The notes: generated by a model not told the origin, from the sequence alone. Shown: positions 34,013 to 42,943, counted from the first letter of the stretch. The stretch: 45,664 nt of DNA from Smithella sp. PtaU1.Bin162 (GCA_002068015.1 MVRV01000141.1:1-45664); one strand, 5' to 3'. Program-made: numbers and translations.

Positions 34013-34384
34013 ATATTTACACTTTTGCAGGCAGAGACAAGCTCAGCATCAAAAGATACTGCACCTGGATACTGGTGCTGGTTAACATATATCAAATTGT
34101 CAAAGGTGTCGAATGAAAAGAAATAACAGGGCGAGAGTTATGGTGCCGCAGGCTTTATGGGATTGGGCTTGATTATGGCTGGTTGCGGGCAGCAGAACTC
34201 AGACGGATTGCGGCACGACCGCCATCTCACCAATTTACGTTACGCTAAGGGAATCGACTCCTCGATGCTCAACACTCTATAGCTTTCTGGGCGGTGGAGC
34301 ATAAAGAATTTTTGACTATGAAAATGAGACAGATAAACAAAACAAGAGAAAGGCATTCATTCTCTTCACCAAAAGAAAATATTT
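34013..34384 (+). pseudogene. gap holding a possible decayed lipoprotein gene
   Basis: From about 34113 the frame reads MKRNNRAR; in another frame it continues AAGFMGLGLIMAGCGQQNSD to a stop near 34280. Together these look like a signal peptide ending in a lipobox that has been broken by a frameshift. No mature domain is recognisable, so this is a short remnant at best. I see nothing else in this gap. Confidence 0.3.
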
Positions 34385-35521
34385 ATGCTTAAAATCATAC
34401 ATGTAGAGAGCTCTGTTAACATGGGCGGACAAGAACTGCGCATCTTGGATCAAATCCGTTGGCTATGTAATCATGGTCACTCAGCATGGTTATTGGCTCG
34501 CAAAGATTCAGCCATTTATCATGAGGCTGAGTACCAAAAACTTCCGGCATATCCGATTCCCATTAGGGGATCAGTAAATCCGCAAGCCATATTCAGATTA
34601 ATGCAATTTGTCCAATCTAAGAAAATTGATATCTTGGACTGTCATAGCGCCAGTGCCGCCAGTACGGCCTTTGTGGCCCGGCTATTTACAATACCAGTGG
34701 TAAGAACTCTTCATTATGATTTTGAAACAGACACTATACATAAATATTTATTGCGCTACGGCAGTGATCATTTCATCACTGTCGCTCATTGGATAGCCGA
34801 TAAACTAATAAAATTGAAATGTGCTGATCACTCAATGGTTTCCATTATTCCAACCGGGATCGACCTGAACAGATTTAGTCCTGAAATCGACAAGTCCTCA
34901 GTCCGTAATGAGTTCAATATTCCTGAAAGCACAACAGTCATCAGTGCAATCGCCATGATACGCCCGGATAAAGGGCATAAATATCTCATACGAGCCGTTG
35001 ATAGAATTGCAGATGTCAACAATAATATTCGGGTTATCATTGTCGGATCAGCGACCCGAAACGAATACCTCGATGAGCTAAAGAAAGAAATCGCGGCAAT
35101 TCGCCATCAGGACAAGGTCATTCTTGCTGGCTTCCGACAAGACATTGAAAAAGTAATTGCCGCAAGCGATGTGGTCGTAAATTCCTCCATTTATGAGCCG
35201 CGATCCCAAGTCATCCATCAAGCTTTTGCCATGAAAAAACTCGTTATTGCAAGCAGTGCCGGTGGAAATAAAGAGAGCATCGCTCATAGTAAAACAGGTT
35301 TCCTATTTTATTCCGAGAACGTTGAAAGCCTCTCGCAAACGATCCTTTCCATCTTGGGAAATAATACGGAACAGATAAGAGAACGGGCTTACCAGCTGGC
35401 TCTTTCAGAACACAGCATAGATACCATGATGGAAAGAACACTCAATATATATAATAAAATTTTAAAAGATAAACAGTCATTGCACTGTGTCTTGTTGAAA
35501 AAAGAGAATATCAATATTTAG
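34385..35521 (+). CDS. family 4 glycosyltransferase
   Basis: The 378-residue protein has the GT-B arrangement of GT4 enzymes: MLKIIHVESSVNMGGQELRI at the N-terminus, HSASAASTAFVAR, the linker IPTGIDLNRFSP and a C-terminal nucleotide-sugar domain with MIRPDKGHKYLIRAV, VILAGFRQDI and SIYEPRSQVIHQAFAMKK. The last replaces the classical EX7E pattern, though the first Glu is present. It probably adds a sugar to a surface lipid or polysaccharide. No polysaccharide operon surrounds it. Confidence 0.85.
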   Translation: MLKIIHVESSVNMGGQELRILDQIRWLCNHGHSAWLLARKDSAIYHEAEYQKLPAYPIPIRGSVNPQAIFRLMQFVQSKKIDILDCHSASAASTAFVARLFTIPVVRTLHYDFETDTIHKYLLRYGSDHFITVAHWIADKLIKLKCADHSMVSIIPTGIDLNRFSPEIDKSSVRNEFNIPESTTVISAIAMIRPDKGHKYLIRAVDRIADVNNNIRVIIVGSATRNEYLDELKKEIAAIRHQDKVILAGFRQDIEKVIAASDVVVNSSIYEPRSQVIHQAFAMKKLVIASSAGGNKESIAHSKTGFLFYSENVESLSQTILSILGNNTEQIRERAYQLALSEHSIDTMMERTLNIYNKILKDKQSLHCVLLKKENINI

Positions 35522-35908
35522 TTAATAAATTAATATGGGATAAAAGGATATTCAATTGCTGTTATGTGTCAGAGTTCTAAGAGAAATCGGTAAAGATGAT
35601 AGCGTACAAACTATGGAGCCGCAATTAAATTTATTTCACCTCTTGTTTACAGGCTTCATTCTAGTGAAACTTGGGTAAATATCTCATTATCCAGAAATTC
35701 GGAGTCTACAAAGAAAATGGAACAATTGATTTATTAAAAAACTTTGCCAATGATTTGCAGGAACATTCTAAAAACTATGAGCGTTTTGACCAACAAAGGC
35801 GAATAAGGAATCAATACAAAATTATTCATTACATTTTTATAAAGGGTTGGCGATAAGTTTATGATTTTAAACTTAGGGGCAGGAACAATATCTAATCAAA
35901 CAGGAGTG
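35522..35908 (+). other. 387-bp gap with an unrecognised short frame
   Basis: A 61-codon frame from a TTG at 35671 (MGKYLIIQKFGVYKENGTID, then a charged stretch ending IFIKGWR) has no good ribosome site. It may be the end of a decayed glycosyltransferase-region gene. I cannot identify it. Confidence 0.25.
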
Positions 35909-36841
35909 ATGAAATTGCTCGTTACCGGACATCTGGGCTTTATAGGTTCATATCTTACCAAACAGTTAGGCGATTATGTTGGCTATGACATAAAAAACGG
36001 CCATGATACAAGAAATAAATTAGCTCTATATACAGTATTTGAAAACAATAATTTTGACATGGTAATACATTTGGCGGCTTTGCCAGGAGTAAGAAAATGT
36101 AATATCTTCTCCGATGAATACATAACAACTAATATTACCGGTACTAATAATTTGTTGGAAATGTGCAAAAAATTCCGCGTCAATAAATTCCTGTATTTTT
36201 CCAGTTCATCCGTTTTAGGGGGAAATTATTCTGATAATGGTTTGAACGAAAATGCCCCTTACAACCCCTGCAACATTTACGGCATTACCAAGGTAGCCGG
36301 TGAATTGCTGGTTAAGAATAGCGGGCTGGATTATATTATAATTAGACCTTTTACTGTTTATGGGGAAAAGGCAAGACCAGACATGGTTTTATATAAATGG
36401 ATAAATCAAGTTAAATCGGGAAAGCCGATTACCTTTTACGGAGACGGAAGCACCAGCAGGGGTTACACCTATATTACTGATTTAATAGATGGAGTTATCA
36501 AGGCAATAAATTGTTTAATGAACCACAGCATTAAGGAAACTTATCATTTGGGGGGCAGTGAAGTAATTACTTTGTCGCATCTCCTAAAGTTATTTGAACA
36601 AGTAAAAGAATGTCAGGTTGATTACCTTCCTATGCCCGATACGGAAATGACACATTCTTTCGCCGATACTACTAAGGCATTAAACGATTTAGGATTTAAA
36701 CCAAGTAGAAAATTTAATGAAACAATAATTAATATTTTAAGTAACGAATTCTGCTGTAGATTGAAAAAAGTGGCCGCCAATGTTTTTAAGCAGCAGTATC
36801 TAGACGGAGGTGTAAAATTGGAAAAGGTAGCGAATAGGTAA
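35909..36841 (+). CDS. NAD-dependent nucleotide-sugar epimerase/dehydratase
   Basis: The 310-residue protein is an extended short-chain dehydrogenase: GHLGFIGSYL (GxxGxxG), DIKNGHDTR, HLAALPGVRKC and active site YGITKVAGE (YxxxK). GDGSTSRGYTYITDLIDGV and the late YHLGGSEV are typical of UDP-glucose or dTDP-sugar epimerases. I chose the ATG at 35909, which begins at the Rossmann strand and has GGAG just before it. The sugar is not predictable. It follows a glycosyltransferase, so the two may serve one surface glycan. Confidence 0.85.
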   Translation: MKLLVTGHLGFIGSYLTKQLGDYVGYDIKNGHDTRNKLALYTVFENNNFDMVIHLAALPGVRKCNIFSDEYITTNITGTNNLLEMCKKFRVNKFLYFSSSSVLGGNYSDNGLNENAPYNPCNIYGITKVAGELLVKNSGLDYIIIRPFTVYGEKARPDMVLYKWINQVKSGKPITFYGDGSTSRGYTYITDLIDGVIKAINCLMNHSIKETYHLGGSEVITLSHLLKLFEQVKECQVDYLPMPDTEMTHSFADTTKALNDLGFKPSRKFNETIINILSNEFCCRLKKVAANVFKQQYLDGGVKLEKVANR

Positions 36842-36908
36842 TGATTGAAAGTGTTTTAAAGAAAAAGAAGATGGCGACGGATTGTGTTTTGTCCGGTTGG
36901 AGATATTA

Positions 36909-37115
36909 ATGCACATTCCCTATGGAAAAGGCCGGCTGTATCCTCCCGGGCATAGATATCTTTTTACTGAAGAAATCGCAGGCTATGCCATGGCGGAGCT
37001 TATGACAAAGGATATGCCCATCCAATACCTTCTGATTCATAGTCGCAAAGCGACTCATCGTGGAATTAATTTACCACTCGGATCAGAGAGAGTTGGATTA
37101 TTCGCACGCGCATGA
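36909..37115 (+). CDS. small unrecognised protein
   Basis: The 68-residue frame MHIPYGKGRLYPPGHRYLFT followed by EEIAGYAMAELMTKDMP and HSRKATHRGINLPLGSERVG reads like a conserved protein with a proline-rich start. I do not know the family. It has weak translation signals and no partner in sight. It might be a fragment of a longer gene. Confidence 0.4.
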   Translation: MHIPYGKGRLYPPGHRYLFTEEIAGYAMAELMTKDMPIQYLLIHSRKATHRGINLPLGSERVGLFARA

Positions 37116-37208
37116 ATGGAATTAAGCAGTTTCATATGTATGGAACTACTTTAAAAGTATCAACTAAACACAAGAGAAGAATAAAACATGAGAAGGAGAG
37201 ATTACGAA

Positions 37209-37505
37209 ATGGATCAAATACAAATCACCAGACAAATAATGGAATTTAACAAGGCCATTGTCGACAATACTTTTAAATCCATGGCCCTTTTACAGGATCA
37301 AACTGAAAAATTAGTTTTTCGTTTCATGGAAAAAGTTCCGTGGATACCAAATGAAGGGAAAAAAGCGATGAATAAGTGGGTAAACTTTTATAAAAAGGGC
37401 ATTGAAGATTTCAAATCGTGCACTGACGAAAACTATAATAAAGCAATGGATTATTTTAGCAGGGACCAGACACAAGAAGAGTATAAAGATAAAAAGAAAT
37501 CATAA
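37209..37505 (+). CDS. phasin-like small helical protein
   Basis: The 98-residue protein begins MDQIQITRQIMEFNKAIVDN and is a mostly helical, amphipathic chain of the kind seen in phasins and PHA-granule-associated proteins. It has no signal peptide. GGAG lies ten bases before the ATG. A DUF3141 PHA-synthase-like gene is 3.7 kb upstream, which makes a granule or lipid-associated role attractive but unproved. Confidence 0.5.
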   Translation: MDQIQITRQIMEFNKAIVDNTFKSMALLQDQTEKLVFRFMEKVPWIPNEGKKAMNKWVNFYKKGIEDFKSCTDENYNKAMDYFSRDQTQEEYKDKKKS

Positions 37506-37849
37506 TTTGATAAGGCACTTTGAACGCGGAAATCTAACGTCGGGAGAGCAGATACTCAACGCCAACGATAAGACAGATGGCCGAAGATCAAGCGAACATT
37601 AGCGAGCGGTCCGTCCTATCAAAGTGAAACAAATGTGATCATTGAAATATAAAAAATATCTTTGGCTGAAGATATTTTATGCCTGTTTCCATCTAAAAGA
37701 GATTTGATATGCTTAAAATTAAGAAAGGTTATGTTATTTTATTATCCGGTAGTTTTTAGTAGACAGTAGAAGCTCTGAACGCTTTAGAAGGTATTAGGCG
37801 TTGAATTATCATTCGCCTGTCGAGTTCAAAAAAAAGACGTGTAACTAAT

Positions 37850-38105
37850 TGGTGTTAGCTAAAAAGTATAATCTTGACGAAAAGACTGCAATGTAAATAG
37901 TCTTGTATTCGATAGTTTTACAGATACTCCTAAAAAAGGCGGAAGAGTTGAAATTCACAGATTTGCGAGCTTCACTATACGGAAATATGGTGCTTGTGCT
38001 GAAAGAAATCCAAAGACAGGAAAGACATTTGCTGTAATACTAAAAAATTTAATGTCTTTCATGGTGAAAAGAGAATTAAAGAATAATGTTGATTTCGCGG
38101 GTTAA
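37850..38105 (+). pseudogene. decayed IHF/HU-family gene
   Basis: After a broken start (LAKKYNLDEKTAM, then TAA), the frame shifts and reads FDSFTDTPKKGGRVEIHRFA, SFTIRKYGACAERNPKTGK and VKRELKNNVDFAG to a stop at 38105. These match the order of an IHF/HU protein, including the RNPKTG DNA-binding arm. There is a stop and a frameshift near codon 20, and several conserved residues have drifted. Confidence 0.75.
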
Positions 38106-38241
38106 ATCTTAATCTAGACTTCTAGGGAATCTTTTTTAAGCCCACGTTTTGGCGTAAATAATTTGAATATATTAATCGGGATAATAAAGGTAAAAGACAG
38201 AAAGGGATTAATAAGAATGGAAGGTGGTGAATTGCCATTAT

Positions 38242-38451
38242 ATGACTAAGAAAATCTAGAAAAATAGAGTAAAAATAATTAGAGAAAATATTCCTCTTAG
38301 CATAGCTGAATTGGCTCGTAGAGCCGCATTAGTATCACAAACAATAGCCAGAATGGAAAAAGGCCTGCCTACTAGAAAGAATTCCGAATTGAAAGTTGCG
38401 AAAGCTTTACAAAAAAAATATGAAGAAGTGTTTTGTGTTAGCAATAAATAG
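38242..38451 (+). pseudogene. XRE-type regulator with an early amber codon
   Basis: MTKKI is followed by TAG (38257-38259) and then in frame by KNRVKIIRENIPLSIAELAR, RAALVSQTIARMEKGLPTRK and KVAKALQKKYEEVF to a stop at 38451, a normal short XRE helix-turn-helix of about 69 codons. A downstream restart is possible but no ribosome site is evident. The gene lies among other decayed genes in the gap 37506-38623. Confidence 0.65.
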
Positions 38452-38623
38452 ATTTGTACTATTTTATAGCAAATGAATTGTCTGGGGACGGACTTGAACT
38501 TGACAGTCAGATGGAAACTTTCTGGATTGTGTACAGTGGTCAAAATGTCTGAACTCTGAATTAAGATGGGGTATAATTATTAAATCAGGAATGTGATCTC
38601 TTAAAAAGAGACAATAGGTCGTC

Positions 38624-39409
38624 ATGTTTCAGATAGAAAGAGTAGTGGGTAATAGTCATTTGAACGCGGACGGTCGTCTGGCTTTGGGTTCTTCAATTGA
38701 TTTTATGCAGGATTGTAGCATTTTTCATATACATTCGCTGGAGGCACTGACAAGGTATTTTGACGCAAGCAATATAGGAATTTATTTAGTTTTCCGCCAA
38801 ATTGATATTGTACGAATTCCTGTATTTGGCGAGCAGCTGAAAATCAAAACATGGATATATGCAGTCAATAACATATGCGGCTACCGAAATACCATTATCA
38901 GCGATGAACAGAATTCACCTTGCATAAACACCTATGCGATTGGTGTATCTGTGAATTTAGAAACTGAACGTCCTGTAAGGCTTCCTGAGGATATTATTAA
39001 AACGATCCCCTTGTATGAGCCGTTTCAAATGAAATACCTTCCGCGAAAAATTGTCATGCCCCAAGAGCCTCGAGCCATTGAAAAAGACATTCCCATCCGT
39101 AAATATCATTTGGATGCCAATAGGCATGTGAATAACTCCAAATATGTTACCATTGCGGAGGAGTATCTCCCTGATGGCTTTGAACCAGCACGTGTACGTA
39201 TCGAATATAAAATTCCTGCAAAATACCGAGACATCATAAAGCCATACCTTTATTCCACTAATGAAAATACTTTCCTTGTTAATCTGTGCAATGAAAACAG
39301 AAAATCATTCGTTATTGTTGAGTTTTCCAAAAGTGTATCAGGAATTGAAAAAGGTGGCAGGGGGGCCGTATTTAAAGCCCAGAAGGGGCTGAAAGATGCA
39401 GTAAAATAG
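38624..39409 (+). CDS. acyl-ACP thioesterase (FatA-like) with HU-derived C-terminal tail
   Basis: The 261-residue protein has two hot-dog domains. The first holds the SSIDFMQDCSIFH helix and YLVFRQIDIVRIPVFGE; the second contains YHLDANRHVNNSKYV, the Asn-His catalytic segment of bacterial acyl-ACP thioesterases. These release free fatty acids from ACP. The last 14 residues ([14 protein letters not shown]) do not belong to the family and match the HU tail. A ribosome-site-like AGGTCGTC precedes the ATG. The active site is intact, so the enzyme may still work. Confidence 0.82.
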   Translation: MFQIERVVGNSHLNADGRLALGSSIDFMQDCSIFHIHSLEALTRYFDASNIGIYLVFRQIDIVRIPVFGEQLKIKTWIYAVNNICGYRNTIISDEQNSPCINTYAIGVSVNLETERPVRLPEDIIKTIPLYEPFQMKYLPRKIVMPQEPRAIEKDIPIRKYHLDANRHVNNSKYVTIAEEYLPDGFEPARVRIEYKIPAKYRDIIKPYLYSTNENTFLVNLCNENRKSFVIVEFSKSVSGIEKGGRGAVFKAQKGLKDAVK

Positions 39410-39436
39410 ACTGACCTAATATAATATATGTTCATT

Positions 39437-39470
39437 AAGCCGTTCCATGCTTTGGTGGAACGGCTTTTTA
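39437..39470 (+). terminator. terminator after the thioesterase
   Basis: AAGCCGTTCC (39437-39446) pairs with GGAACGGCTT (39457-39466) and is followed by TTTT. It is a strong intrinsic terminator on the plus strand. Confidence 0.85.
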
Positions 39471-39622
39471 TAAAAGTCGTCATTTTCTTCCCGGATACAA
39501 TGCGGTTACCTGAATCTTTATTTTGTTAATCTTCGGTTCAGTTATCAAGGCTTCATTGTTTGTTAGTAAATACAAATTAATAAGAATTTACCGTGCAAAG
39601 GTCTTATTATTTACTTCTTACA

Positions 39623-39656
39623 AACTCCCCGGATGGACTTGTCCATCCGGGGAGTT
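39623..39656. terminator. perfect 16-bp hairpin between thioesterase and porin
   Basis: AACTCCCCGGATGGAC (39623-39638) pairs perfectly with GTCCATCCGGGGAGTT (39641-39656) across a two-base loop. It sits downstream of the minus-strand porin and probably terminates it; the T-run on that side is short. Confidence 0.65.
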
Positions 39657-39682
39657 AAAGTAAAACTCAAACTGCTATACTC

Positions 39683-40361
39683 TTAGAAAGTAAGAGTCAG
39701 CTTATTGATAACAATGTAATTATTAGCAACTTTGTTATTGGAATCCGTGCCTTTGAAGTAATCGCCGGTAATCAGGTAACCAGCGCCCAGCATAGAATAC
39801 AGATTGTTGGTAATTTTGTAGGTTCCGGTTACGTCAACTTCATAACCGTAGTTCTTGGAAACATAGTTGGCAGGTGTTGTATCTGCCGTGGCGAAAGCTA
39901 CAGACGCCATAATATCCAGTTTATCAGTGGGTTTGAAACCACCTTTAACCTGGTAGAAGTAAGCATTAGCCAGCCCGTTTCCAAAACCTGTTGTGGTGTT
40001 GCCGGATTTCAGCGTACCTACCCACAGAGCACGGTCTTCATTAAACATAATCAGGGTCGGGCTCCAGTCCAAACCGCCGGTTGCCAGCTGTTCCGTAACA
40101 TCCGTAGTGTCAGCGTTTTCACCACGGGAGTATGCGAAAGTAACGCCAAAGTAAACCGACCCGAAAGTTGCTACGGCATCAATCCAGTAGGCGGTAGGCC
40201 ATGCTGTCATATTTGACATCGGTATTACCAGCATTATCGTACTCTTTGGCTTTTCCGAAGTAATACGACAATTCAGACTGAATTGCTACAGGACCGACTT
40301 GGGCATTGACGTAGGGGTTCAAAAGATAGTATTTTGATTTGTAATCGGTAGCAAACGACTT
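39683..40361 (-). pseudogene. outer membrane porin, 5'-truncated and frameshifted
   Basis: The C-terminal part (FGVTFAYSRGEN to NKLTLTF) is a beta-barrel porin with alternating strands and the terminal Phe required for outer membrane assembly. Upstream, in another frame, it reads YLLNPYVNAQVGPVAIQSEL and SYYFGKAKEYDNAGNTDVKY. The frames are separated by a 7-bp tandem duplication at 40187-40200 (GTAGGCG, GTAGGCC on the plus strand). Removing one copy restores DSMAYWIDAVATFG. The N-terminus is lost where the repeat block begins at 40359. Confidence 0.85.
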
Positions 40362-40594
40362 CATCTTGATATACAAGCCAAGATAAGAAGACAAATGCCT
40401 GATATTATATTATTGCCTACTGAATAAGACGTATTTGGGCAATCTTGATATACAAGACAAGATAGTAATCAAACCACTTAAAGCAACATTTCTTTTAGCA
40501 TGTCGACCTGCTTTACCCAATGATCTTGATATCCAAGTCCAGTTGGACAACTGCCCCCATTTTACTGAAAATGCCATATCACGAAATCAGGCAG
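40359..40594 (+). repeat. degenerate copy of the triple-palindrome repeat
   Basis: Three palindromes CTTGATATACAAG (40365), CTTGATATACAAG (40444) and CTTGATATCCAAG (40525) lie 79 and 81 bp apart. The whole block aligns with 41221-41458. It has stop codons in every frame matching the coding copy, so it is a decayed duplicate. It joins directly onto the porin remnant. The remainder of the gap to 40926 has a 72-codon frame at 40599 (INPAMVRKIDGFFSRIYHRL) that I cannot place. Confidence 0.8.
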
Positions 40595-40926
40595 GTATGT
40601 GAATGCAGTTGCTGTTATCAATCCGGCTATGGTCAGAAAGATCGATGGTTTTTTCAGTCGGATATATCATCGTTTGAATATAGGGAAGATCCTCCGTGAT
40701 CTTGTAAGCGGGGAGACGCTCCTCAATTTTTTTCTATTTGCCGTTTCTGACCAGAAATATTTCCATTTCCCAAAAAAAACCACAGAGGCACCCTTCAGAA
40801 GACAGATATGTCTTTGATGTGTTCGATAAATGACTGGTTAGCATCAAAGTTGCTTCTTTCATTCTGTACTTTGTCTGATACGTCTTTTTTTCTGGCAATT
40901 TATTGTTTTGCTGGGGGGGAAACAGG

Positions 40927-41391
40927 ATGAAAGGAAAAAGCAGGCCGAAGAAGTGTTTCTGCGGGGCAGTTATTATTCCTGATAAAAAAGTCGGTTCCCG
41001 TCAGAAGACTTGTGGTTCTAAAGAATGCCAGCAGGAGTTGAAGCGGCGGAATAATGCCCGCTGGCGGAAGAGCAATCCCGATCACTGGCGGGATGATTAT
41101 GCCCGCCTTAAGGCTTGGCTCGATGCGCATCCCGGTCACCTGAAAGAATACAGAAAAAATCACCCGGAGTATGTAGAAAAGTGCCGGGAGTCGCAAAGAC
41201 GCCGGGATAGAAGTAAAAAGCTTCATCTTGATATACAAGCCAAGATGAGAAGACAAGCACCGGATATTATAGATCAATTGTGGGACAAAGCGCATTCGGG
41301 GAATCTTGATATACAAGGCAAAGCAGTAATTAATTCGCTGGAAGCAGTATTACTTTTAGGCTTGCCGCCCAAATCTACCAATCGATCTTGA
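40927..41391 (+). CDS. zinc-finger-like protein with LDIQ repeats (mobile-element gene)
   Basis: The 154-residue protein begins with a likely zinc site (CFCGAVI, then CGSKECQ), continues with a very basic helical middle (KRRNNARWRKSNPDHWRDDY, ECRESQRRRDRSKK) and has two LDIQ segments 26 residues apart (KLHLDIQAKM, GNLDIQGKA). A third, DLDIQVQLDNW, follows in another frame just at the stop, so the 3' end may be frameshifted. The LDIQ codons are the palindromes of the repeat block. Function unknown; the zinc site and basic tract suggest DNA binding. Confidence 0.6.
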   Translation: MKGKSRPKKCFCGAVIIPDKKVGSRQKTCGSKECQQELKRRNNARWRKSNPDHWRDDYARLKAWLDAHPGHLKEYRKNHPEYVEKCRESQRRRDRSKKLHLDIQAKMRRQAPDIIDQLWDKAHSGNLDIQGKAVINSLEAVLLLGLPPKSTNRS

Positions 41392-41458
41392 TATCCAAGT
41401 CCAGTTGGACAACTGGAGTTACTTTGGAGAAAATGGCCATATCACGAAATCAGACCAG
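41221..41458 (+). repeat. coding copy of the triple-palindrome repeat
   Basis: CTTGATATACAAG at 41227 and 41305 and CTTGATATCCAAG at 41387 are 78 and 82 bp apart, giving the same total of 160 bp as in the copy at 40359. After the third palindrome, CCAGTTGGACAACTGG is a further inverted repeat, partly lost in the other copy. The block ends about 20 bp before the transfer operon. Confidence 0.8.
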
Positions 41459-41477
41459 AAAAAAATAAGGAAAAGGA

Positions 41478-42161
41478 ATGAAGAAAATATTTGCCTGGAT
41501 GATCTGCCTGTTAACTTTACAGAATGTAAGTGCTGCAGAAATACGACCGGCCGATATTGAATATAGATATGATAATCTGGCAGCTTCAGGAAATTCATCC
41601 CATAGCTTCATGATTAGAGAGCAGGAAACAAAAAGAATAAAGCCGACCGGAAAAGTAAAAGCACCGCTGGCCGTAAGATTATCCCAGCCGGAATTTGCCG
41701 AAACCAGACAGGAAATACAGTTAGCAGAAGCTGAATATAAAACAATTGCTGAAGAAGCATTAAAAGCGAAAGCGAGCCCGCCTGTTACGACAAGTCCCGT
41801 TGCAACGACAACCGTAGCGACTTCAGCAGCACCTGCAGAAAAGGCAGACAGTAATCCATCCTGTAAAAAGAACATCGTCTTTTTCCCGTTGAACGGATCC
41901 CGAATAAGTAATCCAGAGAAAGATCAAATTAGAGAATTTATCAACTGTCTGAAGGGAAAAGAAGTTAAAGTGGCCGGTTTCACATGTAAAATCGGCGGAA
42001 AGTTCTATAACGACAAGTTGGCGAAAGCACGAGCCCATAATGTTGCCAAATATCTGAGGCAAGAAGGAGTCGTAGTCAGAGAAATAATCGGGAAAGGACG
42101 GCAGGGATATATATCCAGTCTTGATTTCATAAACAGGCGTGTCGAAATAGAACAAATATAA
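41478..42161 (+). CDS. exported OmpA-family protein at the head of the transfer operon
   Basis: The 227-residue protein has a signal peptide (LTLQNVSAAE), a proline- and threonine-rich linker (about residues 95-115) and a C-terminal OmpA/MotB-like domain (IVFFPLNGSRISN, KLAKARAHNVAKYL, RRVEIEQI) that usually binds peptidoglycan. Two cysteines flank the domain start. It probably anchors the transfer apparatus to the cell wall. It lies 16 bp before the DsbC-like gene in the same direction. Confidence 0.75.
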   Translation: MKKIFAWMICLLTLQNVSAAEIRPADIEYRYDNLAASGNSSHSFMIREQETKRIKPTGKVKAPLAVRLSQPEFAETRQEIQLAEAEYKTIAEEALKAKASPPVTTSPVATTTVATSAAPAEKADSNPSCKKNIVFFPLNGSRISNPEKDQIREFINCLKGKEVKVAGFTCKIGGKFYNDKLAKARAHNVAKYLRQEGVVVREIIGKGRQGYISSLDFINRRVEIEQI

Positions 42162-42177
42162 AGAGGAGAAGCGAATA

Positions 42178-42927
42178 ATGAAAAAGAATTCCCAAACAAG
42201 GGTTATCGTTATCACTTTGGTAATCGGAATCTTGGCCAGTGTGAGTATGGCTGCATATATCCAAGCCCAGGAACCGGAAAATGAGAAGCAGGCAATCTCG
42301 GCAAAAATTAAAGAAATAGCAGCAATCAATGCCGAAGCTATTGAGAAAACACCCTTGGAGGGAATATATGAAATTGTTGCCAATAAAGGAAGTATCGTCT
42401 TCTATTATGCACCAAAGAGCGAATTAATAATATTCGGGGAGATATACGATAAAAATAAAAAATCCCTCACCCAGGAAAAACGCGATCAACTTCAAGCCCG
42501 GAAATTAAAAGACATCCCCCTGGATAAAGCAATAAAAATAGGTACGGGGAAAAATAAAGTCATTGAATTTACCGATCCCGATTGTCCATATTGCCGCCAG
42601 GCTGCAGAATATTTCAAAAACAAGAACGTGACAAAATACGTCTATTTAATTCCCATTACCCAATTACATCCCAAGGCAGAAGAAAAAGCAAAATACATTT
42701 TAGCCGCTGAAGATAAAGTAAAGGCTTATTACGAAGTAATGAGCGGAGCGAAAGATAAAGACGATTTCGGCAGCCTAAAAATATCAAAAGACGTAAGCGA
42801 TATGTATCAGGCTCAGCAAAGTATCGGTAAGGCGATAGGCATAACCGGAACGCCGGCGTTCTGGATTAACGGAAAGTATGTGCCGGGAGCGAATATAAAA
42901 ATGTTTGATACGCTCCTGGTAAAATAA
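42178..42927 (+). CDS. DsbC-like periplasmic disulphide isomerase of the transfer operon
   Basis: The 249-residue protein has an uncleaved or cleaved N-terminal membrane helix, a dimerisation-like region (IYEIVANKGSIVFYYAP) and a thioredoxin fold with FTDPDCPYCRQ and the cis-Pro loop TGTPAFWI, both typical of DsbC/G. F-type and SXT-type transfer clusters carry such an enzyme to fold pilus and secretion proteins. The active site is CPYC. Confidence 0.88.
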   Translation: MKKNSQTRVIVITLVIGILASVSMAAYIQAQEPENEKQAISAKIKEIAAINAEAIEKTPLEGIYEIVANKGSIVFYYAPKSELIIFGEIYDKNKKSLTQEKRDQLQARKLKDIPLDKAIKIGTGKNKVIEFTDPDCPYCRQAAEYFKNKNVTKYVYLIPITQLHPKAEEKAKYILAAEDKVKAYYEVMSGAKDKDDFGSLKISKDVSDMYQAQQSIGKAIGITGTPAFWINGKYVPGANIKMFDTLLVK

Positions 42928-42943
42928 AAGGGAGGTTGAACAT

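Noticed and set aside
23753..38259. In-frame TAG codons in two helix-turn-helix genes as recoding (pyrrolysine or suppression)
   Set aside because: Many intact genes here end in TAG (for example pdaD, the glycosyltransferase and the thioesterase), and both interrupted genes lie among other decayed genes.
40365..41399. Repeated CTTGATATACAAG motif as a CRISPR array
   Set aside because: There are only three palindromes per block, with 65-70 bp of non-unique sequence between them, and they are partly coding. No cas genes are present.
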